This document shows, in pieces, positions 1 through 7,881 of a stretch of 64,000 bases of DNA. Positions within the stretch are counted from its first letter, which is position 1, and each line of letters begins with the position of its first letter. Below the pieces are notes generated by a model, which did no database searches, had not been told where the DNA came from, and saw only the letters and a list, made by a program, of their open reading frames with translations. Made by a program: the position numbers and the translations under genes. Source of the DNA: Bacteroidales bacterium (lineage in GTDB: Bacteria > Bacteroidota > Bacteroidia > Bacteroidales > UBA12077); assembly GCA_028282785.1 (NCBI GenBank), contig JANQHE010000020.1, positions 62,001-126,000 on the forward strand. Direction: 5' to 3'.

Positions 1-14
1 AAAATGAAAATATT

Positions 15-2813
15 ATGAAACAAAAATTATTAACCTTATTACTTAGTTTGATTACTGTAGTAATACCAGTTTATGCACAAAACACAACTACCATTCCTTT
101 AACTCCTGAGGTTAGGCATGGTAAACTTTCCAATGGAATGACATACTATGTAATGCACAATGAAGAGCCAAAAGGCAGGGCAAGTTTATACTTTGTTCAG
201 AATGTCGGGGCAATTCTTGAAGAAGATTCTCAAAATGGTTTAGCACACTTCTTGGAACATATGGCATTTAACGGGTTAGAAAACTTCCCTGGCAAAAATA
301 TGTTAAACTACCTGGAAAAGAATGGAATTAAATTCGGCAGGGAAATTAATGCTTATACTGCACAGGACGAAACGGTATACAATATTAGCAAAGTACCAAC
401 CAATAATGAAAATTTATTGGATTCTGCGTTATTAGTATTACATGATTGGTCCGGGGGCTTGCTGTTGGAAGCCAGTGAGATTGAAGCGGAACGGGGAGTA
501 ATTCATGAAGAATGGAGAACCAGGAGAAATGTTCGTAAAAGACTAATGGATCAGTCAACACCTTTTATTTATTATAACTCAAAATATGCCGAAAGAGATG
601 TAATAGGTTCGCTGGATGTGATAGACAATTTTGAACACCAGGAGTTACGTGACTACTATGCAAAATGGTACCGGCCGGATTTACAAGCAGTTGTTGTTGT
701 GGGAGATTTCGATGCTGATAAGGTAGAAGCCAAAGTTAAGGAGCTTTTTTCTAAGATTCCTGCAAAGGAGAATGCTGCGGAACGAATTTACTATCCTGTA
801 GAAGACTCAAAAGAACCAGGGTATATTGTTGCAAAAGATAAAGAGGCTAAATCGGTTTCAATAAATTGGATTTTTCGTAAACCTATCAATACCGTACGTG
901 ACGAAAATTATATTAGAGAAAGCCTTGCACAAGCCATGTTTAACAATATGTTGAATAACCGGTTGAGTGAATTAATTCAAAAACCGGAGTGTCCGGCAGT
1001 AGGAATGCAGGTTGGTAATTTCGAAATGTGCCGTACTAAAGCAGCAAACTATATTAGTGTTGCTCCAAAAGAAAACAAAGAAATTGAAGCTTTTGAATTA
1101 TTCATGACCGAGTTTGTAAAGGTTCAACGATATGGTTTTACCGAATCGGAATTGGAAAGAGTAAAAGTTCAGTTTTTAAGAAGTTATGAATCATACCTTC
1201 AAAATAAAGATAAGATCTCTAATGATGATTGGGCGGAAACATTCCAAAAACATTTCCTAGCTGCAGAACCTGCACCAGCAGTTGAGTGGGAGGTTAAATT
1301 TGCACAAGACGTAATTCCAACCATAACCCTTCAGGAAGTTAATTCTGTGATGGCAGGGTATGCAAATGTTAATAACAGTGTGTTCTCTTTAAGCGGTCCG
1401 GATAAAGCTGAAATTAAATACCCAACGAAAGAGGAATTGTTTGCATCGATTCAAAAGGTAATGATGTCGGAAATTGCTGCTTACGAAGATGAAACAGGCG
1501 ATACTCCATTGGTTACTGAAGAGTTGACTGAAAAGAAATTTGTTTCCGAATCAGTTGTGGAAAGAACAGAAGCCAAATTATATGAATTGGAAAATGGTGC
1601 AAAAGTGGTTGTTTTTCCAACTGATTACAGCGAAGATGAGATTTTATTCAGCGCTTATAGTTTTGGAGGAAGTTCACTTTTAGAAAGAGAAAACCTCGAA
1701 TCAGGAGCAATGGCTACTATGCTGGCTCAAGTTTCCGGGATTAGTGAATTTAATGCCATACAGCTAAGAAAGAAATTAGCAGGTAAATTAATACAAATAC
1801 AACCAGGGCTTAATGAATACACCGAAGGGTTTTCAGGGTCGGCTTCACCAAAAGATTTCGAAACCATGCTGCAATTACTTTATCAGTATTTCGAAAATCC
1901 ACGTTTCGACCAAGATGCTTTCCATGCCCAGGTTGGGATGATGAAGAATATGTTACAAAATGCAAAAGCAGATAATAGAAAGGCTTTACAGGATACAATT
2001 GGCCAGATGATGACAAATCACCATGAGCGTGCATTAATTTTCAACGAGGAATTTATAAATAGGATTGATTTTGAAAAAGCAAAACGCATTTACCTGGACA
2101 GGTTCCGGGATGCAAGCGATTTCACATTTGTGTTTGTCGGTAATATTGATGAAGAGCAGCACTTACCATTAATTCGTAAATACATTGGTAACATTTCTTC
2201 AGAAAACCGTAATGAAAATTGGATAGATCGCAACGTAAGAATGGCTGAGGGAGTTTCTAAAAATATATTTGAAAGAGAAATGCAGGTTCCAAAAACTACT
2301 GTTTACCTCCAATTAAATAATGAAGTAGAATATAATTTAGAAACCAGGATGTATGTTCGTGTAATTTCAGAATTATTATCGAAGCGCTATATGGAAATAA
2401 TTCGCGAAGAAGAAGGAGGAACGTATGGTGTAAGTGTAAGGCCGTCCATTAACAAAAGGCCGTACGAACATGCAGGTATCTCAATTAATTTTGATTGCGG
2501 CCCTGAAAAACAAGAAAGGTTACGTGAATTAGTATATCGGGAAATCGAGGCAATTACAAATACAGTAAATGAAACGGACCTTGAAGAAATCAAGAAGAAT
2601 TACATTAAAAACAGGGAAGAAGCAGAAGAAATGAACAATTTCTGGTTACAGGTAATTGAGGCATCATTAATGAATAATGAACCTATCACAAATAAGGAAG
2701 TATATAATAAACTTGTAAATAGTATTGATTCTAAAAAGGTTAAAAGGTTTGCAAATAAGTTGTTTGAAGATTACGATTTGGTTGAGGTAGTGATGAATCC
2801 GAAAAATCAGTAG
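15..2813 (+). CDS. M16 family zinc metallopeptidase, secreted
   Basis: Predicted periplasmic peptidase of 932 residues with a signal peptide (about 1-21, ending VYA|QN). The inverted zinc motif HFLEH lies at residues 78-82, and a glutamate about 77 residues further on (near E159, in a segment reading EAERGVIHEE) fits the third zinc ligand. The length and two-half organisation match full-length M16 (pitrilysin-like) proteins: an active N-terminal half and a C-terminal half that lacks the zinc motif. It is followed 187 bases later by dsbD on the same strand, a pairing that suggests periplasmic peptide turnover next to thiol chemistry. Substrate unknown. The upstream operon partners lie outside the window. 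Confidence 0.9.
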   Translation: MKQKLLTLLLSLITVVIPVYAQNTTTIPLTPEVRHGKLSNGMTYYVMHNEEPKGRASLYFVQNVGAILEEDSQNGLAHFLEHMAFNGLENFPGKNMLNYLEKNGIKFGREINAYTAQDETVYNISKVPTNNENLLDSALLVLHDWSGGLLLEASEIEAERGVIHEEWRTRRNVRKRLMDQSTPFIYYNSKYAERDVIGSLDVIDNFEHQELRDYYAKWYRPDLQAVVVVGDFDADKVEAKVKELFSKIPAKENAAERIYYPVEDSKEPGYIVAKDKEAKSVSINWIFRKPINTVRDENYIRESLAQAMFNNMLNNRLSELIQKPECPAVGMQVGNFEMCRTKAANYISVAPKENKEIEAFELFMTEFVKVQRYGFTESELERVKVQFLRSYESYLQNKDKISNDDWAETFQKHFLAAEPAPAVEWEVKFAQDVIPTITLQEVNSVMAGYANVNNSVFSLSGPDKAEIKYPTKEELFASIQKVMMSEIAAYEDETGDTPLVTEELTEKKFVSESVVERTEAKLYELENGAKVVVFPTDYSEDEILFSAYSFGGSSLLERENLESGAMATMLAQVSGISEFNAIQLRKKLAGKLIQIQPGLNEYTEGFSGSASPKDFETMLQLLYQYFENPRFDQDAFHAQVGMMKNMLQNAKADNRKALQDTIGQMMTNHHERALIFNEEFINRIDFEKAKRIYLDRFRDASDFTFVFVGNIDEEQHLPLIRKYIGNISSENRNENWIDRNVRMAEGVSKNIFEREMQVPKTTVYLQLNNEVEYNLETRMYVRVISELLSKRYMEIIREEEGGTYGVSVRPSINKRPYEHAGISINFDCGPEKQERLRELVYREIEAITNTVNETDLEEIKKNYIKNREEAEEMNNFWLQVIEASLMNNEPITNKEVYNKLVNSIDSKKVKRFANKLFEDYDLVEVVMNPKNQ

Positions 2814-3000
2814 GTTAAGTATAGAATAGATAACGGGGTTGCCTGGTGTGCAGCTCCATTTTATACTTTCGGAAAATATAAATAGAACCTATTCTAACCT
2901 GCTGAAATAATTGAAAAAATAAAATGAAAATGTAGTCACCCGTTTTAATGGTAAAGGTGTTTTAAACATGAAAGAAACATTTAAAAGAGGAATTTAATTT

Positions 3001-5115
3001 ATGAAAAGACTAGTTTTTATTTTGCTCAATGCACTTATTACAACATCAGTTTTTACACAGGTTCTTCAACCTGCAAAATGGGATTATAGTATAACTGATG
3101 AAAATCCTAAAGTGAATGATGTCATTGAGATAGTTTTTAATGTGGCCATAGAAGAGGGGTGGTATCTGTATTCAACTGATTTTGATAAAGAACTCGGGCC
3201 CAAAGTGACTACTTTTATTTTTGAAGCAAACAATTCATATGAGTTGGTAGGTGATGTTGTACCTGTAGGTGCTAAGAAAAAATACGATGAATTGTGGGAG
3301 GGAGATATTACTTATTTTAGAAAGAAAGCAGAGATACGGCAAAAAATAAAAGTAAAGGAATTTCCTGTTAACATAAACGGAACCTATGAATACCAGGTAT
3401 GTACAGATGAAAAATGTATTCCATTTGATGATGAATTTTCAATTTCTTTAAAAGGAAATGTCGAAGAAAGTTCATTAATAGCGGAAAAGGAAAATGTTTC
3501 GGAGAGTAGTGTTAAAAAAGGCGAAATTGAAACCATCGTTGAAAAACAGGTTGATATACCCGAAGAAGCCGATGCTTCTGCAAAAATTGCAGATGAGGGA
3601 AAAGTTGTTGCGGAAGAAATTAATACTGTTGAGGGTCAAACAAAAGACAAATCGTTCATGGGATTTTTCTTTATTTCTATTTTGGCAGGTTTAGCCGCAA
3701 TTTTAACGCCATGCGTTTTCCCTATGATCCCGATGACAGTGACTTTCTTTATGAAGGATAAAGAAAGTAAGGGAAAAGGAAGGTTTCAAGCAATGGTTTT
3801 TGGTATTTCAATTATTGCTATTTATACATTTGTAGGGTCAATTTTGGCTGTTATCGCAGGGCCCGGTATCGCTAATTTTTTAAGTACGCACTGGCTTCCG
3901 AACATTTTATTCTTTTTAATATTTATGTTTTTTGCAGCATCCTTTTTAGGAATGTTCGAGATAGTTTTACCCAGCTGGTTGATAAACAAGTCTGATGCTC
4001 AGGTTGATAAAGGAGGAATGTTTGGTTCTGTATTTATGGCTGTTACATTAGTACTGGTTTCATTTTCTTGTACAGGACCAATTGTAGGTGCAATTTTAGT
4101 TGAATCTGCCGGGGGTGAGATCTTAAAACCGATTATTGGAATGTTAGGTTTTTCACTGGCTTTTGCAATGCCTTTCACTTTATTTGCATTTTTCCCGGGC
4201 TGGTTAAAAGGATTGCCAAAATCAGGAGGGTGGTTGAATTCCGTAAAAGTAGTGTTAGGTTTTCTGGAAATAGCACTTGGTTTAAAGTTTTTAAGTGTAG
4301 CCGACCAAACATACCATTGGGGAATTCTTGACCGCGAAGTGTATTTAGCACTTTGGATCATCATATTTACTTTCTTAGGATTCTACCTGCTTGGTAAAAT
4401 ACGCTTATCTCACGATAGTAAAATGGAAAAGGTTGGAGTTCCAAGATTATTAATGGCTTTGGTAACATTCGCATTTGTAATATACCTTTTACCGGGAATG
4501 ATCGGCGCTCCATTAAAAGGCCTTGCAGGGTATTTGCCACCGCAAACTACACACGATTTTGATCTCATTTCATTAATAAAAGAAAATAAAGGAAGTATTG
4601 TAAGTACAGAAGCCCATGAAAAGAAAAGTGCAAAATATTCGGATTTTCTGCATCTGCCACATGGGCTTGAAGGTTATTTTGATTACGAAGAAGCATTGGC
4701 AGTAGCAAAAAAAGAGAATAAACCGGTTTTTATTGATTTTACAGGGCATGGTTGTGTAAACTGCCGTGAGATGGAAGCACGAGTATGGTCGGACCCTAAA
4801 GTACTAAAAAGGCTAAAAGATGATTATGTTGTTGTAGCTTTGTATGTGGATGATAAAACAAAATTGCCGGAAAGTGAGTGGTATACTTCTGAATATGATG
4901 GGAAAATAAAGAAAACCATTGGAAAACAAAATGCAGATTTCCAGATAAAGAAATATAATGTAAATGCACAGCCTTATTATGTCTTACTAGATATAAATGA
5001 GGAAATGTTGACAGAGCCAAAGGCTTACGATTTGGATCCAACCAACTTTACTAAATTCCTGGATTCTGGCATTCAGGAGTATAAGAAAAGAAATATGGTT
5101 AATTCAGGTAGTTAG
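3001..5115 (+). CDS. dsbD: Thiol:disulfide interchange protein DsbD, full length
   Basis: 704-residue inner-membrane reductant conduit that carries electrons from cytoplasmic thioredoxin to periplasmic thiol proteins. In order: signal peptide (1-20); alpha domain with the cysteine pair C134 and C139 (CTDEKC, followed by IP); an acidic/lysine-rich linker (about 155-215); a multi-TM beta domain (about 218-500) with C238 in LTPCVFP and C357 in SFSCTGP; and a C-terminal thioredoxin-like gamma domain with C585-V-N-C588. All six family cysteines are visible, so it looks functional. It could supply reductant to the TlpA-like proteins encoded around 42-46 kb; that link is inference. A 34-bp perfect palindrome follows the stop. 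Confidence 0.93.
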   Translation: MKRLVFILLNALITTSVFTQVLQPAKWDYSITDENPKVNDVIEIVFNVAIEEGWYLYSTDFDKELGPKVTTFIFEANNSYELVGDVVPVGAKKKYDELWEGDITYFRKKAEIRQKIKVKEFPVNINGTYEYQVCTDEKCIPFDDEFSISLKGNVEESSLIAEKENVSESSVKKGEIETIVEKQVDIPEEADASAKIADEGKVVAEEINTVEGQTKDKSFMGFFFISILAGLAAILTPCVFPMIPMTVTFFMKDKESKGKGRFQAMVFGISIIAIYTFVGSILAVIAGPGIANFLSTHWLPNILFFLIFMFFAASFLGMFEIVLPSWLINKSDAQVDKGGMFGSVFMAVTLVLVSFSCTGPIVGAILVESAGGEILKPIIGMLGFSLAFAMPFTLFAFFPGWLKGLPKSGGWLNSVKVVLGFLEIALGLKFLSVADQTYHWGILDREVYLALWIIIFTFLGFYLLGKIRLSHDSKMEKVGVPRLLMALVTFAFVIYLLPGMIGAPLKGLAGYLPPQTTHDFDLISLIKENKGSIVSTEAHEKKSAKYSDFLHLPHGLEGYFDYEEALAVAKKENKPVFIDFTGHGCVNCREMEARVWSDPKVLKRLKDDYVVVALYVDDKTKLPESEWYTSEYDGKIKKTIGKQNADFQIKKYNVNAQPYYVLLDINEEMLTEPKAYDLDPTNFTKFLDSGIQEYKKRNMVNSGS

Positions 5116-5147
5116 TTATTTGAGTAATTTGGGTTAATTATTAGGGT

Positions 5148-5181
5148 ATAATTCAGAGAGAAAATTTTCTCTCTGAATTAT
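5148..5181. terminator. 34-bp perfect palindrome after dsbD
   Basis: Two 17-base arms (5148-5164 and 5165-5181) are exact reverse complements with no spacer, centred on AAAATTTT. It lies 33 bases past the dsbD stop and probably ends that transcript. There is no U-run after the stem, so it may act as a stability hairpin or a binding site instead. Confidence 0.55.
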
Positions 5182-5210
5182 GTAAGTAAACAAATGAATT
5201 TTAAAATAAT

Positions 5211-5292
5211 AAAAAAGAGTGAAGTGCCTTTAATTTAAATAGGTATTAAGCACATACTTTCCGAATATATCAGTTAAACTTCACTCTTTTTT
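5211..5292 (+). repeat. Large-loop hairpin element A
   Basis: A 14-bp perfect stem (5211-5224 with 5279-5292, arm AAAAAAGAGTGAAG) encloses a loop of about 54 bases. The loop begins with a TGCCTTT tract and contains AAATAGGTATTAA, similar to the TTAGGTTAA box in the other hairpins of this family at 5465-5639 and 49193-49496. It is followed by an intrinsic terminator at 5320-5360. Confidence 0.6.
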
Positions 5293-5319
5293 GCATTACA
5301 CTTTATGTTGGTTTGTTCG

Positions 5320-5360
5320 AATCCACCTAAAGAATAATTTATTCAAAGGTGGATTTTTTT
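5320..5360 (+). terminator. Intrinsic terminator
   Basis: The arm AATCCACCT (5320-5328) pairs with AGGTGGATT (5347-5355) and runs into seven T. It closes the segment that carries hairpin A. Confidence 0.75.
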
Positions 5361-5464
5361 AATAATCCCTAAAAGTGAAATAAATCAAAAAAAGTGTAAC
5401 TATTTGTCACCCAAATTGAAGACAAATGTGTTTTAATAATGTATTCGATTAAATATTGAAAATT

Positions 5465-5555
5465 AAGAGAAGAGAGATTAGGGTATTATATAAAATTTTA
5501 GGTTCATAAGTTAATAGTTTAATAAATATACCGAATCGAATAATGCTCTTCTCTT
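5465..5555 (+). repeat. Type-1 large-loop hairpin B
   Basis: A 10-bp stem (AAGAGAAGAG at 5465-5474, CTCTTCTCTT at 5546-5555) encloses a 71-base loop. The loop starts AGATTAGGGTATT and holds TTTTAGGTTCATAAGTTAATAG, matching the hairpin at 49193-49273 in order and sequence. It is separated by 7 bases from hairpin C. Confidence 0.6.
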
Positions 5556-5562
5556 TTTATAA

Positions 5563-5639
5563 CAAAGAGCGAAGTCCTTTTAATAAAATTTAGGTTAATT
5601 CCAATATATCTTTCCATCCCTTTAAAGCTTCGCTCTTTG
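5563..5639 (+). repeat. Type-2 large-loop hairpin C
   Basis: A 12-bp perfect stem (CAAAGAGCGAAG at 5563-5574, CTTCGCTCTTTG at 5628-5639) encloses a 53-base loop that begins TCCTTTTA and contains ATTTAGGTTAA. The arm and the TCCTTTTA start are repeated almost exactly at 49285-49373. Confidence 0.65.
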
Positions 5640-5701
5640 AATTTAAAAACGATTTTAGTTTTTATTGTAGATTAAATTAATTCTTTCATTAATTTAAACC
5701 G

Positions 5702-5731
5702 AAAGCCATCTTTGCCCGGGATGGCTTTTTT
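5702..5731 (+). terminator. Intrinsic terminator closing the hairpin array
   Basis: AAAGCCATC (5702-5710) pairs with GATGGCTTT (5720-5728) and leads into a T-run. The flanking TAAACCGAAAG and the stem are homologous to the terminator at 49549-49579. The related GTAGATTAATTCTTTCAT sequence upstream is shared with the terminator at 21730-21762. Confidence 0.8.
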
Positions 5732-5827
5732 CGGTTAATACCCTTAAAATATAATTTATAACAGGCCCTAATATGATAATTACTTTATCTGCTTTAACCT
5801 AAGTTTATCAAAATATGTTCATTTACT

Positions 5828-5858
5828 TTTGGAATTCTCTTTTCAATTTCTATTTTTG
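5828..5858 (+). promoter_or_regulatory. Bacteroidota-type promoter of the first ECF sigma gene
   Basis: A TTTG box at 5828-5831 and TATTTTTG at 5851-5858 are separated by 19 bases, matching the TTTG/TAnnTTTG primary-sigma consensus of this phylum. The expected start of transcription falls within a few bases of the ATG at 5866, so the message may be leaderless or nearly so. Confidence 0.65.
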
Positions 5859-5865
5859 AAACCCT

Positions 5866-6423
5866 ATGTCTGTAAATTCAGCTTTTCATAAAATTAAATC
5901 CGGCGATGTCAAAGCATTTGAAGAATTGTTTGAGCAGTTGTATCCTTCTATGTGTGTAGTTGCCAAATCGTATGTTAATGACGAAGAAGTTGCAGAAGAT
6001 ATTGTCCAGGAAGCATTTATCAAGCTTTGGAATAACCGGGAAAACTATGAAAACATAAGCTCCTTAAAATCATTCTTATATGTAATGGTTAAAAACATCA
6101 GCTTAAACCGGATCAGAAGGGAAAAACTGGATAAAAAATATGAGGATTCAGTTGAAGAGAGGCAGGTTGAGAGTTTCGGTCATAAAATAATTGAAGAAGA
6201 AACATACCGGATACTTCACCAGGCAATAGATGCATTGCCTGCACAGAGTAAAAAAATCATGAAACTTAGCCTGCAAGGTGCACAAAACCAGGAAATAGCA
6301 TCAAATCTGGGGATTTCGATAAATACGGTTAAGACACTTAAATACAGGGCCTTAAAAACACTCAGGGTTACGCTTAAAGATTACTACTTTATCCTAATTC
6401 TTCTATTGAAAGAAATAAAATAA
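5866..6423 (+). CDS. ECF-type RNA polymerase sigma factor
   Basis: 185-residue sigma-70 family regulator. Region 2 is visible at about residues 22-88 (DIVQEAFIKLWNN and SLKSFLYVMVKNISLNRIRR). Region 4 is at about 125-170, with the helix-turn-helix ending in GISINTVKTLKYRALKTLR. The C-terminus is short and hydrophobic. It heads an ECF sigma / FecR / SusC / SusD locus, so it is expected to be held by the downstream FecR and released when the SusC receptor senses its ligand. The start is set by the promoter immediately upstream. Confidence 0.9.
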   Translation: MSVNSAFHKIKSGDVKAFEELFEQLYPSMCVVAKSYVNDEEVAEDIVQEAFIKLWNNRENYENISSLKSFLYVMVKNISLNRIRREKLDKKYEDSVEERQVESFGHKIIEEETYRILHQAIDALPAQSKKIMKLSLQGAQNQEIASNLGISINTVKTLKYRALKTLRVTLKDYYFILILLLKEIK

Positions 6424-6647
6424 CCTAACCTAATGCCTGTTTTTATTAAACTGTAATAAGATAATCAGGTTCCAATAACAACTTTAGCAATGTATACCTA
6501 ACGTAACAATTAAGTTGATGATTGTTTAGGCACTCCATGCATTTACGTATAATATTATTTTAAAAGATAGGATTTAAATTTTTTTTAACATTTCATTCAT
6601 CTTCTTTTAAAATTCAGTTGTCATAAAAACAGAAAAGGCGAATTAAA

Positions 6648-7814
6648 ATGAAGAATTACAAAAAAGAATACCAAATTGCTCAATTAATTTCGAAAGAGAT
6701 GACCGGAGGACTTACTCCGGAAGAACAAATTATTCTTCAAGGTTGGTTGAGTAAAGCTGAAGAAAATAAAGAACTATATAAACGTATTAAAAGTGGTAAA
6801 AACTGGAAAGTCCGAAATGAGTATGTATCAAGAATTAAAACGGGGAAAGCCTGGGATAAATTAAAAGTACATATTGCTCCACAGCGAAAAACGATTGCTT
6901 TAAAAACATGGATTGCACGGATTGCTGCAGTACTTATTATAGGGTTTTTTAGCGGAGTTTTGTATTATATCGCTAAGAATACTATTCTAACCTCAACTCA
7001 GGTAACCGAAGCTGAGATTCAACCTGGATCATCGAAAGCACTTTTATTACTTGATAACGGTGAAGCAGTTCAGTTAGAACTTGAAGAAAATGATAGCATT
7101 TTTGAAGCCGATGGAACATTAATTAGCAACAGTAAAGGACAATTAGTTTATTCCTCTTTAAATACAACCGAAACAATTTATAATGTCATAAAAGTTCCAA
7201 GAGGAGGAGAGTACCAGCTTGTTTTATCAGACAGTACCAAAGTATGGTTAAATTCCGATTCTGAAATTAAATACCCGGTTCAGTTCAATCAAAATAACAG
7301 GAAAGTTTGGGTCAGTGGTGAGGCTTATTTTGATGTGGAAAACGATAAAAAAAAGCCTTTTATTGTAAATGTAAAAGATGTTGAAGTAAGAGTTTTGGGA
7401 ACAGAATTTAATATTGAAGCATATCCCGAAAATGAATCTGTAATCACAACATTGGTCGAAGGAAGTGTTAAACTTAAAAAGGAGAAAGAAGAATTAATTA
7501 TTGAGCCTGATCAGCAAGTAATAACAAGTACCATAGGCGAAGGTTTTACCGTACGTCAGGTCAATGCTAAGAACCATTCATTATGGAAAGATGGTATTTT
7601 TTATTGCGAAGCCGAGCATTTATCAACAATCATGGAAAAACTATCCAGGTGGTATGATGTAAATATATTTTACCTGAATCCCTCCCTTAAAGACAAACGG
7701 TTTAGTGTAGAAGTGCAACGGTATGAAAATATTGATGAAGTACTTGATATTTTATCTGCTACCAATAAGGTACGTTTTGAAATAAATTCAAATAATATAA
7801 CTGTTATGGAATAA
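6648..7814 (+). CDS. FecR family anti-sigma factor
   Basis: 388-residue inner-membrane signal transducer. A cytoplasmic N-terminal part (1-88) is followed by one membrane span at about 89-109, a periplasmic FecR domain at about 180-290 (with VPRGGEYQLVLSDSTKVWLNSDSEIKYP, typical of the family, broken here only by its length) and a C-terminal DUF4974-type domain at about 315-388. It lies between the ECF sigma gene and a SusC gene with an N-terminal STN domain, the standard partner set for cell-surface signalling. A hairpin follows the stop. Confidence 0.9.
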   Translation: MKNYKKEYQIAQLISKEMTGGLTPEEQIILQGWLSKAEENKELYKRIKSGKNWKVRNEYVSRIKTGKAWDKLKVHIAPQRKTIALKTWIARIAAVLIIGFFSGVLYYIAKNTILTSTQVTEAEIQPGSSKALLLLDNGEAVQLELEENDSIFEADGTLISNSKGQLVYSSLNTTETIYNVIKVPRGGEYQLVLSDSTKVWLNSDSEIKYPVQFNQNNRKVWVSGEAYFDVENDKKKPFIVNVKDVEVRVLGTEFNIEAYPENESVITTLVEGSVKLKKEKEELIIEPDQQVITSTIGEGFTVRQVNAKNHSLWKDGIFYCEAEHLSTIMEKLSRWYDVNIFYLNPSLKDKRFSVEVQRYENIDEVLDILSATNKVRFEINSNNITVME

Positions 7815-7819
7815 AAAAC

Positions 7820-7849
7820 GGGCAAAAATTGTTCCAGCAACTTTTGCCC
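7820..7849. terminator. Hairpin between fecR and susC
   Basis: GGGCAAAA (7820-7827) pairs with TTTTGCCC (7842-7849), continued by TTG/CAA across one mismatch. No T-run follows on the plus strand. It may separate regulator from transporter expression; an A-run upstream would suit a minus-strand terminator. Confidence 0.45.
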
Positions 7850-7881
7850 CAAAGTCATTAAAATCAATTCCGTACGAAGAA

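Noticed and set aside
5311-5328. GTTCGAATCC, a tRNA T-loop-like string
   Set aside because: It lies in the left arm of an intrinsic terminator; no acceptor stem, anticodon arm or D-arm can be drawn around it.
5211-5731. CRISPR array or retron
   Set aside because: Elements are inverted repeats with unequal loops, not regularly spaced direct repeats, and no cas or reverse transcriptase gene is near.
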